Assembly (NCBI GenBank): GCA_012960755.1
Contig: DUAT01000057.1
Coordinates: 21,691-49,420, forward strand
Reading direction: 5' to 3'
Source: Gammaproteobacteria bacterium
Lineage (GTDB): Bacteria > Pseudomonadota > Gammaproteobacteria > Pseudomonadales > Azotimanducaceae_A
DNA length: 27,730 nucleotides
In this document: one piece after another, positions 7,087 to 15,112 of the stretch
How the letters are laid out: each line of letters starts with the position of its first letter
Numbering within the stretch: the stretch's first letter is position 1
The notes under the pieces: model-generated
Database searches by the model: none
Told to the model about the DNA's origin: nothing
What the model saw: only the letters and a program-made list of their open reading frames with translations
Translations under genes and position numbers: made by a program

Positions 7087-8024
7087 TCACTTAACCCCGT
7101 GATCGTACTTTGCAACGACTCAACTGAGTTGATTGAAAACGACTGTAACGTCTTGGAAATCCGTTTGTTCAAACTCGAAAGCACTTTACCCGGCCCACAT
7201 TCTACTATGATTTCAACACCGTCCCGGGCGAGATTTTCTATCGTCGATGTCCACAACACGGCACCGTGCATTTGCGACACCAGATTCGCGCGGATGTTGT
7301 CAGGGTCTGATTCGTATTCGGCATTCACATTCTGGATGATTCTAATCACCGGTCTATTGAGGGAGACTTTTTCAAGTTCAGTTGCCATTTTGTCAGCAGC
7401 AGGTTGCATCAATGCACTATGAAAGGGTGCGCTAACAGCCAGGGGTATCACTTTTCTCGCGCCAGCTTCTTTCAAAGCAGGCTGCACTTTTTCGAGCGCA
7501 GCATTGTGTCCGGAGATCACGACCTGCCCCGGGGCATTGAAATTTGCCGCCTGGACGAGTTCAGTATCCGTCGAGAGCTGCTCGCAGATGCTTTTCACAT
7601 TGGCGTCGTCCAGTCCAAGTACAGCCGTCATACTACCGAGACCCACTGGCACTGCGGTCTGCATAAACTGGCCGCGTTTTTGAACCAGGCTAATTGCATC
7701 AGAAAACTCAAGTACACCCGCTGCAACCAGTGCAGAATATTCACCCAGACTGTGCCCCGCGACGATATCAGGTTGCCTCGCACCTTGTGCCAGTGCAACC
7801 CGCCAGAGCGCGATACTCGCGCACAACAATGCCGGTTGAGTAAATTCGGTCTGGTTTAATTTTTCCTCGGGATCATTCTGCACGAGTTCCCACAGGTCAT
7901 ACCCAAGGAGTTCCGACGCATGTGAAAAACTCTCTCCAACCACAGGGTACGCATCGGCTACATCGCTGAGCATACCAACGCTCTGGGATCCCTGACCGGG
8001 GAAAACATAGGCTATCTTAGTCAT
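7083..8024 (-). CDS. fabD: Malonyl-CoA:ACP transacylase
   Basis: FabD moves malonyl groups from CoA to ACP to supply the elongation condensations. The 313-residue protein has the FPGQGSQSVGM oxyanion-loop motif at residues 8-18. The nucleophile is Ser92 in GHSLGEYSAL and the partner is His202 in APFHSALM, both at or next to the E. coli positions. The ECGPGKVLSSLNKR segment is typical of the C-terminal part. AAGGA precedes the ATG at good spacing. The gene follows plsX by only 27 bases, where fabH normally lies, and is coupled to fabG by a four-base overlap. Confidence 0.97.
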   Translation of the reverse strand: MTKIAYVFPGQGSQSVGMLSDVADAYPVVGESFSHASELLGYDLWELVQNDPEEKLNQTEFTQPALLCASIALWRVALAQGARQPDIVAGHSLGEYSALVAAGVLEFSDAISLVQKRGQFMQTAVPVGLGSMTAVLGLDDANVKSICEQLSTDTELVQAANFNAPGQVVISGHNAALEKVQPALKEAGARKVIPLAVSAPFHSALMQPAADKMATELEKVSLNRPVIRIIQNVNAEYESDPDNIRANLVSQMHGAVLWTSTIENLARDGVEIIVECGPGKVLSSLNKRISKTLQSFSINSVESLQSTITGLSE

Positions 8025-8051
8025 GTAGATCCTTGTTCATACAACGGCATT

Positions 8052-9059
8052 TTACTGATATCCGCTCAGAGTCGCGCTGATACGCGCTTGCAGCACAGTC
8101 GGTAAATCCTGCTTTACCGCTTTCATGGCTTCCCGAATAGCCTGATAGAATCCTTCAAGGCTGGATCGGCCATGACTCTTTACCACAATCCCGTTTAATC
8201 CAAGCATACTTGCACCATTGTAATTGTCAGGCTGTAGTCTCTGACTCAGCTTCTTTAGCACCGGATTTGCGATGATCCCGGCTGCCTTTGTCGCCAAATT
8301 CTCACGGAAAGCCTGATCGATCATTTGCGACACGTACTTTGCCAAACCCTCACTGGTCTTCAGCGCAACATTACCCACCCATCCATCACAAACGATGACA
8401 TCAGCATCACTCTGGTAAATGCCATCACCTTCAATGAAACCAATATAATTAATTTCATCTTGCTGTTGGAGTAGATCCGCCGTAATTCGCACCTGATCCT
8501 CACCTTTGAGCTCTTCTTCCCCGATGTTGAGTAAGCCAACCCGAGGTGACTCAATACTTTCAACGGCCTGGCACATCAAGCTGCCCATGGCAGCAAACTG
8601 AAGCAGGTTCTCTGCATCACAGTTGATGTTGGCACCAAGGTCAAGGAGATAACATCGCCCCTCTACTGAGGGGATAGCCTTGATTATGGCCGGTCGATCA
8701 ATACCGCTCACGGTTCTTAACAGAAGACGACCCACTGCCATTAAAGCCCCGGTGTTACCGGCGCTGACACAGGCATTCACTTCGCCATCTCGCACCAGTT
8801 CTATAGCCCGGTGCATGGAAGATCGCTTTTTCTTACGCATCGCGATAGAGGGCCTGTCAGACATTCTGACCACCTCATCGGCATGCACAATCTCAATGTT
8901 TCTGTGACTTGCACCAATCGTTAAACAATCGTTTATCGCCGTCTCATCGCCGACAAAAACAATGCTGACTTCATTAAACTCATTGGTACAACGGACACCA
9001 GCAGACACAATATCGGCTAGATTCTGGTCTCCGCCCATAACATCGACGGCTATCCGCAT
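8052..9059 (-). CDS. plsX: Phosphate acyltransferase PlsX
   Basis: PlsX converts acyl-ACP to acyl-phosphate for PlsY, linking fatty-acid to phospholipid synthesis at the membrane surface. The 335-residue protein begins MRIAVDVMGGDQN, as the family does. It contains SDRPSIAMRKKKRSSM, SAGNTGALMAVGR, the LDLGANINC segment, LLNIGEEELKG and VCDGWVGNVALK. The stop-to-start gap from rpmF is three bases, so rpmF and plsX are surely co-transcribed. The gene is followed directly by fabD, not by the usual fabH. Confidence 0.97.
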   Translation of the reverse strand: MRIAVDVMGGDQNLADIVSAGVRCTNEFNEVSIVFVGDETAINDCLTIGASHRNIEIVHADEVVRMSDRPSIAMRKKKRSSMHRAIELVRDGEVNACVSAGNTGALMAVGRLLLRTVSGIDRPAIIKAIPSVEGRCYLLDLGANINCDAENLLQFAAMGSLMCQAVESIESPRVGLLNIGEEELKGEDQVRITADLLQQQDEINYIGFIEGDGIYQSDADVIVCDGWVGNVALKTSEGLAKYVSQMIDQAFRENLATKAAGIIANPVLKKLSQRLQPDNYNGASMLGLNGIVVKSHGRSSLEGFYQAIREAMKAVKQDLPTVLQARISATLSGYQ

Positions 9060-9062
9060 CGT

Positions 9063-9242
9063 TTAATCGTCTGGTGTATGGACTACCTTGTTACCGCGAT
9101 AGAATCCGTCGGCTGATACATGGTGACGACGATGGGTTTCACCCGTGGTTGAATCTTCTGACAACGTCGGTTTACCCAGTGCGTCATGTGAACGGCGCTG
9201 GCCTCGTCTGGAACGAGTTACCTTACTTTTTTGAACAGCCAT
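9063..9242 (-). CDS. rpmF: 50S ribosomal protein L32
   Basis: This is a small basic 59-residue protein of the large ribosomal subunit. It begins [20 protein letters not shown], continues [20 protein letters not shown] and ends [11 protein letters not shown], an unmistakable L32. It is the non-zinc form: the cysteines found in some L32 proteins are absent. AGGAG lies six bases upstream of the ATG. Its first 20 bases overlap the end of yceD in another frame, and it ends three bases before plsX. The yceD-rpmF-plsX order is conserved in gammaproteobacteria and links ribosome and lipid synthesis. Confidence 0.97.
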   Translation of the reverse strand: MAVQKSKVTRSRRGQRRSHDALGKPTLSEDSTTGETHRRHHVSADGFYRGNKVVHTPDD

Positions 9243-9771
9243 CGCTAGCTCCTTTTAATTCATTCTTTAGTTCAGCCAGATTGGCGAACGGTCTGTGCGT
9301 TCCGGATTTTACGTTTGAATCATCATTTTGATGCTCAAACATCGGCTCACATTCATCGGCATCGTGTTTTGCGACCATCGGCAAATTGAGGATCAGCTCA
9401 TCTTCAAATAGGTCGACCAACCTTATCTTGTCATCCGGACAAACTATCCCTTCGACTTCATCCGGCAAGTCAAGCAACGCTTCGTCATCGGTCACCACCA
9501 GATGTCGAAAGCTGACATTTAAGTCAAAATCCGTCACTGCCAGGCATTTCTGGCACATTAATCCTACTGTTGCTTTTGCGTTACCGATGACCAGTGTTTT
9601 CTGCTTCTTTCCTTTTCGGAATTCCAGCGTTAATTGCACTTCGGAAGCATCTGACGCTAACGCTTCTACCAACCTGACGAATCTCGAAACCGGAATGACA
9701 CCTTCCAGTTTGCTATTTCTAAGCGCAAGTTTTCGATGATCAATCTGCGCTGGGAGGGAGCCTGTAGACAT
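9223..9771 (-). CDS. yceD: YceD family protein (DUF177), 23S rRNA accumulation protein
   Basis: This 182-residue cytoplasmic protein is of the YceD/DUF177 family. Its members are needed for normal 23S rRNA levels; the mechanism is unknown. Family features visible are the N-terminal [10 protein letters not shown] and [13 protein letters not shown] stretches, a CQKC pair near residue 92, an acidic region ([11 protein letters not shown]..), [14 protein letters not shown], and the C-terminal [10 protein letters not shown]. After that motif the protein continues about 13 residues because the frame reads into rpmF, overlapping it by 20 bases. A near-consensus promoter ends nine bases before the ATG and no Shine-Dalgarno is visible, so the message may be almost leaderless. 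Confidence 0.92.
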   Translation of the reverse strand: MSTGSLPAQIDHRKLALRNSKLEGVIPVSRFVRLVEALASDASEVQLTLEFRKGKKQKTLVIGNAKATVGLMCQKCLAVTDFDLNVSFRHLVVTDDEALLDLPDEVEGIVCPDDKIRLVDLFEDELILNLPMVAKHDADECEPMFEHQNDDSNVKSGTHRPFANLAELKNELKGASDGCSKK

Positions 9772-9780
9772 AAGGGGCGC

Positions 9781-9809
9781 ATCTTAGGCATCCGACTGTA
9801 CACTGTCAA
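9781..9809 (-). promoter_or_regulatory. Strong sigma-70 promoter for yceD-rpmF-plsX, giving a near-leaderless mRNA
   Basis: On the minus strand, a perfect TTGACA (9809-9804) and TAAGAT (9786-9781) are separated by exactly 17 bases. Only nine bases (GCGCCCCTT) lie between the -10 and the yceD ATG at 9771. A start about seven bases after the -10 would leave a leader of about three bases. Confidence 0.75.
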
Positions 9810-9839
9810 AAGAAAAATACATTATTTACAAGAAAGTTA

Positions 9840-9845
9840 TATAAA
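9840..9845 (+). promoter_or_regulatory. Possible -10 element of the yceF promoter
   Basis: TATAAA in an AT-rich stretch lies 32 bases upstream of the yceF ATG, in the 106-base divergent region shared with yceD. No convincing -35 is present at the right distance. Confidence 0.3.
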
Positions 9846-9877
9846 TTCAGTAAGATAAGTCACTTTGAAGGTACCCC

Positions 9878-10525
9878 ATGTCCACAAAGCTGGTCCTTGC
9901 TTCCACCTCTGCATATCGTGGCGCACTGTTGCGACAATTGGGTCTGGAATTTAACCAGATAGATCCTGGTGTCGAGGAAACTCTGGTTCAGCGGGAATCT
10001 GCAGCCAAACGGGCGACACGCCTCGCTCGGCATAAAGCCAGCTATGGCGCGCTCAAATATTTAGAAAACACACAAGACATCAATGATACAGGCCAAGCCA
10101 ACAACGGCACTACCGCTTCGAGGATAGTGATCGGTTCAGATCAGGTAGCCCATCTCGGCAATACAATACTTTCCAAACCCGGCGGCTTTGACCCGGCTTT
10201 TCAACAACTAACTCAATGTGCCGGTCGTTGGGTAAAATTCAGCACGGCAATCTGCCTGGTAGACGGCTTCGGACAAGTACTTGCAGAGGGCATAGATACC
10301 TATGAAATCAAGTACCGAGACCTCTCGGTGAGTGAAATTCAAAAATACCTGCAGACTGAGCAACCCTATGACTGTGCAGGCAGCATCATGGCTGAACAAC
10401 GGGGGATTGCGCTGATTGAAAAGTCAAAAGGCAGGGACATCACCACCCTCTTCGGTCTTCCCTTGATTCTACTGACTGACCTGCTGATAGAGTCTGGCTT
10501 CAGTGTAATTAATAACTTTAATTAA
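9878..10525 (+). CDS. yceF: Maf-family nucleotide pyrophosphatase YceF (m7GTP type)
   Basis: Maf proteins hydrolyse modified or non-canonical nucleoside triphosphates in the cytoplasm; the YceF branch prefers 7-methyl-GTP. The 215-residue protein begins with KLVLASTSAYRGALLRQLG, the conserved N-terminal loop. IDPGVEET follows, then the GSDQVAHLG catalytic strand, LSKPGG, and CAGSIMAEQRGIALI, with a Tyr-Asp-Cys before CAGS as in YceF. A segment near residues 60-80 (NTQDINDTGQANNG) looks longer than usual, and the protein is slightly longer than the typical 195-200. GAAGG precedes the ATG by six bases. It diverges from yceD and converges on rluC with only 16 bases between the stop codons. Confidence 0.93.
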   Translation: MSTKLVLASTSAYRGALLRQLGLEFNQIDPGVEETLVQRESAAKRATRLARHKASYGALKYLENTQDINDTGQANNGTTASRIVIGSDQVAHLGNTILSKPGGFDPAFQQLTQCAGRWVKFSTAICLVDGFGQVLAEGIDTYEIKYRDLSVSEIQKYLQTEQPYDCAGSIMAEQRGIALIEKSKGRDITTLFGLPLILLTDLLIESGFSVINNFN

Positions 10526-10541
10526 CAACTACATCCTATTG

Positions 10542-11498
10542 TTATTTAATAGTATTTACTAAGTTATCAAACCGGTCACCAGCTTCTGCTTCTACCTTGA
10601 TCAACTTATCTCCAGTGGCAGACGCCGGAATTGTTAAACGGCTGGCATGAAGCATCAGTCGACCGAATCCTTGCTTCTTTAGCAGTTTGTCTTTTTTTTC
10701 GTTGCCGTATTTTTCATCACCGACGATGGGATACCCGGTATGCGCACAGTGAACCCGGATCTGATGAGTACGACCAGTTATTGGCCTCACCGCGAGAAGG
10801 CTGAACTCATCATTTTGACAGATAACATCAATTTCAGTGCGCGAAGGCTTTCCATCTGTCGCCACAATACTCATCCGTTCACCCGACGAAAGGGTGTTTT
10901 TGCGCAATGGCAGGTTAATATGCTGCTTTCTTTTCGGCCAACGGCCGTGAACAATGGCCAGGTAGTGCTTCTCCAACCTGGTTTTATCATTCAATAATTG
11001 CTGTAAGTTTTTTAGCCTGCTGCGTTTTTTTGCCACCATGAGGCATCCCGATGTATCCCGGTCGAGCCGGTGGACCAGCTCCAGAGATTTATCATCAGCT
11101 CTTAATTCCCGCAGTGCTTCGATAACCCCAATGCTAATACCACTTCCACCATGCACAGCGATACCAGCAGGTTTATTAATAATCAACATCATGTCATCTT
11201 CATATATTATTGATTTATATAATATATTCGTAATTTTTTGAGATGGTTTTGGTGTTGTCGATTGGCTCTGGCGAACAGGTGGAATACGAACCTTATCACC
11301 AATTTTTAGCTTCGTGCTGGCTTTGACGCGACCGCCATTGACCCTTACCTCACCCTTTCTCATGCAGCGATAGATTTTCGATTTTGGCACTCCCTTGAGA
11401 TTCTTAAGCAGAAAGTTGTCGATACGCTGACCATCAGAACTTTCATCGATTTCTACGATTCGCACGGCATTTCTTGGGCCAGTTTCACGGCTGGACAT
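10542..11498 (-). CDS. rluC: 23S rRNA pseudouridine synthase RluC
   Basis: RluC makes pseudouridines 955, 2504 and 2580 of E. coli 23S rRNA. The 318-residue protein has an N-terminal S4 RNA-binding domain (about residues 23-75, with QRIDNFLLKNLKGVPKS). A RluA-type catalytic domain follows, with Asp146 in VHRLDRDTSGCLMVAK. RTEIDV, RPITGRTHQIRVH and HTGYPIVGDEKYG confirm the family. The neighbours yceF and rne, with rluC divergent from rne, are the standard arrangement. The rluC start and the rne start are 640 bases apart, and that region contains the rne leader. Confidence 0.96.
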   Translation of the reverse strand: MSSRETGPRNAVRIVEIDESSDGQRIDNFLLKNLKGVPKSKIYRCMRKGEVRVNGGRVKASTKLKIGDKVRIPPVRQSQSTTPKPSQKITNILYKSIIYEDDMMLIINKPAGIAVHGGSGISIGVIEALRELRADDKSLELVHRLDRDTSGCLMVAKKRSRLKNLQQLLNDKTRLEKHYLAIVHGRWPKRKQHINLPLRKNTLSSGERMSIVATDGKPSRTEIDVICQNDEFSLLAVRPITGRTHQIRVHCAHTGYPIVGDEKYGNEKKDKLLKKQGFGRLMLHASRLTIPASATGDKLIKVEAEAGDRFDNLVNTIK

Positions 11499-11530
11499 AC
11501 GAAGTTTTCCAGGATAAAAATATTAACGCT

Positions 11531-11559
11531 TTGAAGCACTTAGAGTTTATTGCTATGAT
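11531..11559 (+). promoter_or_regulatory. Likely sigma-70 promoter of rne
   Basis: TTGAAG (11531-11536) and TATGAT (11554-11559) are separated by 17 bases, 33 bases beyond the rluC start and facing rne. A start near 11566 would give an untranslated leader of about 570 bases. Confidence 0.6.
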
Positions 11560-11565
11560 TGTATC

Positions 11566-12138
11566 TGGCATGCGGAATCCATGTTCTGTTGTTAACAAGC
11601 AAAAAGATGATTCCATAAGAATCCGTTCCATGACACATATCATGTTATGTCATCGATTTCAGCGCTGCCAGACCCCAGTCCAACAAGACAGGGTGAAATG
11701 AGATTATCTCACAAATGAATTAATACCGTTCCAGCGTTTCACCAGTGGAAGCTCGTACAATGCAAGATTGAGCACATACTAAAGTTCGCTGGGCATAATT
11801 TTAACCGCGATCGATTGAACGCGATGGAAAGCCAAATCAGTTTACAGATCTAACAGGAAAATTCGTGCTGTTAATGCGCACAGTTAAAAAGAGTTATACA
11901 AAGAAAGAACATCTCTTTTGCCATGGATGCATCAACATTCACAACGATGGGTAAAAAATCATCTTCCCTACGACACCAGGGATACCCATGTTTGTACAGG
12001 AAATACACTGTTAGCTGGAAAGAGTATAGGTATTGAGAGACTTTTAGCACGGGCTCAAGTTACTGGGTCTGACGAACTATAGATTTGGCGATATCCAAAG
12101 CGCGATCAATTGGTCGGTTTTACAAAAGTGATATCGTA
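11566..12138 (+). promoter_or_regulatory. Long 5' leader of rne
   Basis: This region of about 570 bases lies between the likely promoter and the rne start and contains no convincing gene. In E. coli, a long rne leader folds into hairpins through which RNase E shortens its own message. I see no sequence match to those hairpins here, so the regulatory role is inferred from length and position. No clear Shine-Dalgarno precedes the rne ATG; the nearest purine-rich stretch is AAAAGTGA about 10 bases upstream. Confidence 0.45.
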
Positions 12139-15057
12139 ATGAAAAGAATGTTGATAAATGCAACTCACGAAGAGGAGTTGCGCGTTGCCCTGGTCGATGG
12201 GCAAAAGTTGTACGACCTGGATATAGAAAGCCGGGCTCGCGAACAAAAAAAGGCAAATATATACAAGGCACGCATCACCCGGGTCGAACCGAGTCTGGAA
12301 GCTGCCTTTGTTGATTTCGGTGCCAGCCGACACGGCTTCTTACCCCTAAAAGAAATTTCTCGGGAATACTTCTCAATTCCTCCCTCAAAAATCAAAGGCA
12401 AGGTGAATATTGCCCAGGTTGTGAAGGAAGGCACTGAAATTGTTATCCAGGTCGAGAAGGAAGAACGAGGCAATAAAGGAGCCGCACTCACGACCTTCTG
12501 TAGCCTCGCAGGACGCTACCTTGTACTTATGCCCAGCAATCCTCGAGCCGGGGGCATTTCTCGCAGAATTGAAGGCGAAGAACGTGACGAACTCAAGACA
12601 GCCATGTCCCAATTGGAGATTCCAAAGGATATGGGCGTTATTGTCAGGACCGCCGGGGTAGGTCGCAGCGCTGAGGAACTCCAATGGGATCTGAATTACC
12701 TGATCCATCTTTCCGAGGCAATTGATACTGCTGCCAAGGAGAAGTCCTCACCATTTCTGATCTACCAGGAAAGCAATGTAATAATCAGGGCCGTTCGTGA
12801 CTATCTGCGTGAAGACATTAGTGAAATTCTCATTGATACGGATGATGCATTCGACCAGGCGATCCAGTTCGTGGAACAGGTCATGCCCCAATTCAAGAGT
12901 CGCATCAAACGATATGAAGATGCAGTTCCCCTGTTCAACCGGTACCAGATAGAGGGCCAGATAGAATCCGCATTTCAACGGGAGGTTAGATTGCCGTCTG
13001 GTGGCTCGGTTGTCATTGACCCGACAGAAGCACTTGTCTCTATCGACATCAACTCTGCCAGGGCTACCCGGGGTAGCGATATTGAAGAGACGGCGGTGAA
13101 TACAAACCTTGAGGCAGCAGAAGAAGTTGGTCGCCAGTTGCGTCTGCGAGATATCGGCGGACTCGTGGTCATCGACTTCATCGATATGATGTCGCAAAAA
13201 AACCAGCGAGCTGTTGAAAACAGAATGCGTGATGCGCTGCAGGTTGACCGGGCGAGGGTTCAGGTCGGTAAAATTTCCCGATTTGGCCTGCTGGAAATGT
13301 CTCGTCAACGCCTGCGACCCTCCCTCGGGGAAACCAGCGGGATTGTCTGTCCAAGATGTAGTGGGCTGGGCTCAATCAGAGATGTTGAGTCTTCAGCGTT
13401 AGCCGTTATGCGACTGGTTGAAGAAGAAGCCTTAAAGGATACCAGCAGTGAAATTCGGGCATTTCTGCCCGTCAGTGTGGCCTCATTTCTGCTCAATGAG
13501 AAACGTGTTGGTTTGAGTGAAATAGAACAACGCAATGAAGTCAGGGTTATCGTCGTTCCCTCACCCGAAATGGAAACTCCACATTATCGCGTCGAGAGAA
13601 TCCGTTCCTCAGAAGAAGACGTTAGTGAAGCAAGTTACGAGATTTCACTCGAAGAAGAACCCGAAGCCAAGGATAAACCAGCACCAAAGGCCCCGGCGGT
13701 CGAGAAAGCTGCGGTCAGGGCTATTCAGCAGACAACCCCTCCTGCAGCAGCTAAGGTTTCCAAAGCTGCGCCAGCAGTGAAAAAGCCCGGCTTTTTTAGT
13801 CGCCTGCTTACGAGCCTGACTGCTAGTGAAACTGAAGCAAAAGTGTCCTCGCAGCCTGCCCAAAAGCAATCGAACCAGAATCGTTCTTCCAGCAGTGGAA
13901 ATCGAAACAACCGGCGCCCGCAACAAGAGCGAAATCGTCGACGCCCGAATGAAAGAAACCAGGAAAACAGGGCAAGAACCGATAACAAAACCAACAAGAC
14001 CGGTGAAGACCGCAGAAACAAGTCGTCCAACAGACCTGTAAAGGCCGATGAAAACAAAAACAGATCGGCTAACAAATCTCCGAGAAGCACAGATGAAAAA
14101 CAAGGCAGTACCGGGGACAAGCGTAACCAGGGTAATAGGAAACGAGGTCAGCAGCGGCGACGTAGCCAGTCCAAAAATGAGGTGAATCCGAGTCAGGACG
14201 AGGCAAAATCGACACCAACAGTGACGGGTGAAAATACTGGCATTGCAACTCAAGCTGAAAAATCGGCCTTGCAAGAAAACGCACCGACGAGCACCCTGGT
14301 AACAGATCCATCCAAAGATTTGACGCCAACGAGGAATGACGCTACCCCGGCAACCAGTGATACGGAAGCTGCTTCGCGCGTTTCAGAACCTTCCGCTCAT
14401 AACGAGCCTTCCGCTCATAAAGAGCCTTCAGCTAATAAAGAGCCTTCAGCTAATAAAGAGCCTTCAGCTAACAAAGAGCCTTCAGCTAGTGAAAAGCCAG
14501 CTGTTAAAGAAGCTCCTGTTGAGACTCAAAGCGAGACAATACCGGCTTCATTGGCTGACGAAACAGTAGAAACCACTACGACACACCCTTCACTCCGGGG
14601 GCGGGCATTAAACGACCCACGTGCTGCACCTAAACCGGTTGCGGAAGGATCAGTCTTGACGAGTGTTCAGTTAGCACCTCCAGTCCCCGCCTTGATAGCC
14701 GAGGCGAGAACGGTTGATGTCGTACATCCCAGTACCCGTGGAAGAGCCGATAATGATCCACGCGGCGGATCAGAAACAGAATCAGTAGCAGAGACCTCAA
14801 TACAATCTGATGCGCAAGAAGCAACCCAATCGGAGCCTGATGTAACCGCGCAAAAAGAAGAGGCCGCTGTCGCCACCGATAATCTCGACAGCCCTGAGCT
14901 TATAGACAGCCCTGAGCTTATAGACAGCCCTGAGCTTATAGACAGCCCTGAGCTTATAGACAGCCCTGAGCCTATAGACAGCCCTGAGCCTATAGACAGC
15001 CCTGAGCTTATAGACAGTCCTGAGCCATTGGATAACTCAGAGACCAGGCAAGGGTAA
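12139..15057 (+). CDS. rne: Ribonuclease E, degradosome scaffold
   Basis: RNase E is the main mRNA-decay and rRNA/tRNA-processing endonuclease, peripherally bound to the inner membrane. From ATG 12139 ([21 protein letters not shown]) it has 972 residues; the upstream in-frame ATG (12085) adds 18 residues not found in the family. The N-terminal half aligns with E. coli without net gaps: S1 domain, catalytic Asp303 (SIDIN) and Asp346 (VIDFIDM), and zinc-link Cys404/Cys407 (CPRC). The scaffold half has a membrane-binding amphipathic stretch ([14 protein letters not shown], about 549-562) and an Arg/Asn-rich RNA-binding region (about 575-690). It also has NDPR motifs at 825-828 and 872-875, resembling the PNPase-recruiting motif of Pseudomonas RNase E. 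Two six-residue repeat arrays lie at 750-785 and 918-965. Confidence 0.97.
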   Translation: MKRMLINATHEEELRVALVDGQKLYDLDIESRAREQKKANIYKARITRVEPSLEAAFVDFGASRHGFLPLKEISREYFSIPPSKIKGKVNIAQVVKEGTEIVIQVEKEERGNKGAALTTFCSLAGRYLVLMPSNPRAGGISRRIEGEERDELKTAMSQLEIPKDMGVIVRTAGVGRSAEELQWDLNYLIHLSEAIDTAAKEKSSPFLIYQESNVIIRAVRDYLREDISEILIDTDDAFDQAIQFVEQVMPQFKSRIKRYEDAVPLFNRYQIEGQIESAFQREVRLPSGGSVVIDPTEALVSIDINSARATRGSDIEETAVNTNLEAAEEVGRQLRLRDIGGLVVIDFIDMMSQKNQRAVENRMRDALQVDRARVQVGKISRFGLLEMSRQRLRPSLGETSGIVCPRCSGLGSIRDVESSALAVMRLVEEEALKDTSSEIRAFLPVSVASFLLNEKRVGLSEIEQRNEVRVIVVPSPEMETPHYRVERIRSSEEDVSEASYEISLEEEPEAKDKPAPKAPAVEKAAVRAIQQTTPPAAAKVSKAAPAVKKPGFFSRLLTSLTASETEAKVSSQPAQKQSNQNRSSSSGNRNNRRPQQERNRRRPNERNQENRARTDNKTNKTGEDRRNKSSNRPVKADENKNRSANKSPRSTDEKQGSTGDKRNQGNRKRGQQRRRSQSKNEVNPSQDEAKSTPTVTGENTGIATQAEKSALQENAPTSTLVTDPSKDLTPTRNDATPATSDTEAASRVSEPSAHNEPSAHKEPSANKEPSANKEPSANKEPSASEKPAVKEAPVETQSETIPASLADETVETTTTHPSLRGRALNDPRAAPKPVAEGSVLTSVQLAPPVPALIAEARTVDVVHPSTRGRADNDPRGGSETESVAETSIQSDAQEATQSEPDVTAQKEEAAVATDNLDSPELIDSPELIDSPELIDSPELIDSPEPIDSPEPIDSPELIDSPEPLDNSETRQG
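14386..14493 (+). repeat. 18-bp tandem array inside rne, six units (EPSANK)
   Basis: There are six consecutive in-frame 18-base units of the form gagccttcagctaataaa, encoding EPSA(H/N/S)(N/K/E). Units 3 and 4 are identical and the outer ones have drifted. It lies in the low-complexity scaffold part of RNase E. Confidence 0.95.
14890..15033 (+). repeat. 18-bp tandem array near the 3' end of rne, eight units (SPELID)
   Basis: There are eight in-frame units of agccctgagcttatagac, encoding SPE(L/P)(I/L)D. Units 1-4 are identical at base level. Units 5, 6 and 8 have Leu-to-Pro changes. The near-identity points to recent expansion by slippage or recombination. It gives a strongly acidic tail eight residues before the stop. 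Confidence 0.95.
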
Positions 15058-15070
15058 GGTTCATAAGAGA

Positions 15071-15112
15071 CTTCAGATTATCTGAAAGCCGCTGATTGAC
15101 TACAGGCTTTTA
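15071..15112. terminator. Possible bidirectional terminator between rne and murB
   Basis: The 52-base convergent gap contains TTCAGA-TTA-TCTGAA (15072-15086, perfect 6-bp stem) and an overlapping AAAGCC..GGCTTTT hairpin (15085-15111, 14-base loop) ending in a short T-run on the plus strand. The two stems compete and the T-tract is short. Confidence 0.35.

Noticed and set aside
11768..11799. TTGAGC / CATAAT as a second rne promoter
   Set aside because: The spacing is 20 bases and both hexamers are imperfect; the promoter at 11531-11559 is much better.
12085..12138. 18-residue N-terminal extension of RNase E
   Set aside because: The family starts at MKRMLINAT. Starting at 12139 reproduces E. 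coli numbering at Asp303, Asp346, Cys404 and Cys407.
13645..14274. 209-residue open frame antisense to the RNase E scaffold
   Set aside because: It arises from the biased, low-complexity composition of the scaffold region. It has no recognisable domain or ribosome site.
14890..15033. Regular repeats resembling a CRISPR array
   Set aside because: The units are contiguous 18-base tandem copies without spacers and are read in frame inside rne.
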